NCBI GenBank assembly: GCA_034416335.1
Contig: DAOULV010000010.1
Coordinates: 225,596 to 289,595, forward strand
From: MGML01 sp034416335
Lineage (GTDB): Bacteria; Chloroflexota; Dehalococcoidia; Dehalococcoidales; UBA2162
DNA length: 64,000 nt
Reading direction: 5' to 3'
Made by a program: the position numbers and the translations under genes. The notes beneath the pieces were generated by a model. It ran no database searches, was not told where the DNA came from, and worked only from the letters and a program-made list of their open reading frames with translations. Below, one piece after another: positions 63,721 to 64,000 of this stretch (position 1 is its first letter; each line of letters begins with the position of its first letter).

Positions 63721-63793
63721 TCTAAGATCAATTACATACCATCCCCGATTCCATTGAGAATCAGGATTATAATATATCAAATGGCAGTCGATC

Positions 63794-64000
63794 AGGTTCT
63801 GTTTGCATCTGGTTGTTTATAATTACCTTACCCCCTGCCCCCTTTCCGGCAAGTACCCTCGACATTGACCGGAAGGCTTTCTTGGCCGGAAAGGGGGAGT
63901 AAATAAGAGAGAGGGGCTTCGCCCCTCTCTCAAACTCTTTCCCCCTCAAATAATCGAAACACTTCTGCTGAATACGGCAACTGTTTGAGGGGGACAAAGG
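63794..64000 (-). repeat. Dispersed repeat, copy 2 (reaches the window edge)
   Basis: This is the reverse complement of the element at 45249-45456, with scattered changes. Its inner palindrome is better kept here: GAGAGAGGGGCTTCGCCCC continuing with TCTCTC, a long hairpin with a TTCG loop. The far end may lie beyond the window. Confidence 0.85.

Noticed and set aside
63767..63997. A 76-codon minus-strand frame near the window end
   Set aside because: It lies in the dispersed repeat. The matching frame in the first copy (within 45249-45456) differs and gains changes without codon preference, so it is not a gene.

Overview
The window looks like a piece of an anaerobic Chloroflexota genome, most likely class Dehalococcoidia. 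This is an inference from gene content: a glycyl radical enzyme with its activase, an oxygen-sensitive 4-hydroxybutyryl-CoA dehydratase-type protein, many 4Fe-4S proteins, a LeuC/LeuD/IDH/homocitrate-synthase-like quartet of the kind that serves the Re-citrate branch in Dehalococcoides, an arylsulfotransferase-like propeller and several small cupins. There is no 16S rRNA gene or other decisive marker. Composition is mid-GC except for an AT-rich island (about 15.6-23.4 kb) and the end of the Rhs region (about 50.6-52 kb).

Layout. (1) 0.2-4.5 kb: glycyl radical enzyme and activase, bracketed by two related small cupins. (2) 4.7-15.6 kb: GH13 glucosidase behind a promoter that suggests a leaderless mRNA, Nif3-like protein, full-length Lhr helicase, winged-helix/ferredoxin protein, iron-dependent alcohol dehydrogenase, FMN-binding protein and a third cupin. 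(3) 15.6-23.4 kb: AT-rich island with a decayed polysaccharide flippase, an operon of AAC(3)-fold acyltransferase, acyl carrier protein, adenylating ligase and tandem flavodoxin-like protein, then a surface-carbohydrate glycosyltransferase and an arylsulfotransferase-like protein. It ends in a serine-recombinase remnant beside tRNA-Ala. (4) 23.6-27.3 kb: succinyl-CoA synthetase-type pair divergent from the 4-hydroxybutyryl-CoA dehydratase. (5) 27.4-37.4 kb: NarL-type two-component pair, ClC and TrkH transporters with small companions, ferritin-like/VIT1 fusion, zinc-ribbon protein, and an MFS transporter without an ordinary start codon. (6) 36.8-45.1 kb: TetR regulator divergent from an ABC exporter operon with a clear operator/promoter, Fe-S aldo-keto reductase, HAD phosphatase, NDH-2 and an AraC/GyrI regulator.

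(7) 45.2-49.8 kb: a dispersed repeat and the aconitase-like / isocitrate dehydrogenase-like / Re-citrate or homocitrate synthase-like operon. (8) 49.8-52.4 kb: REP-like element, 5'-truncated Rhs gene with a variable C-terminal domain, a lipoprotein that may be its partner, and an IS remnant. (9) 52.4-56.8 kb: MBL-fold hydrolase, unusual medium-chain dehydrogenase, small zinc-finger proteins, and tRNA-Ile with a partial second copy. (10) 56.8-64 kb: DUF169 protein, MoxR-DUF58-transglutaminase operon, LVIVD-repeat lipoprotein and a second copy of the dispersed repeat in the opposite orientation.

The best candidates for something not yet described are the AT-rich ACP/ligase/acyltransferase/flavoprotein operon, the cupin-bracketed glycyl radical enzyme, and the Rhs C-terminal domain with its lipoprotein neighbour.
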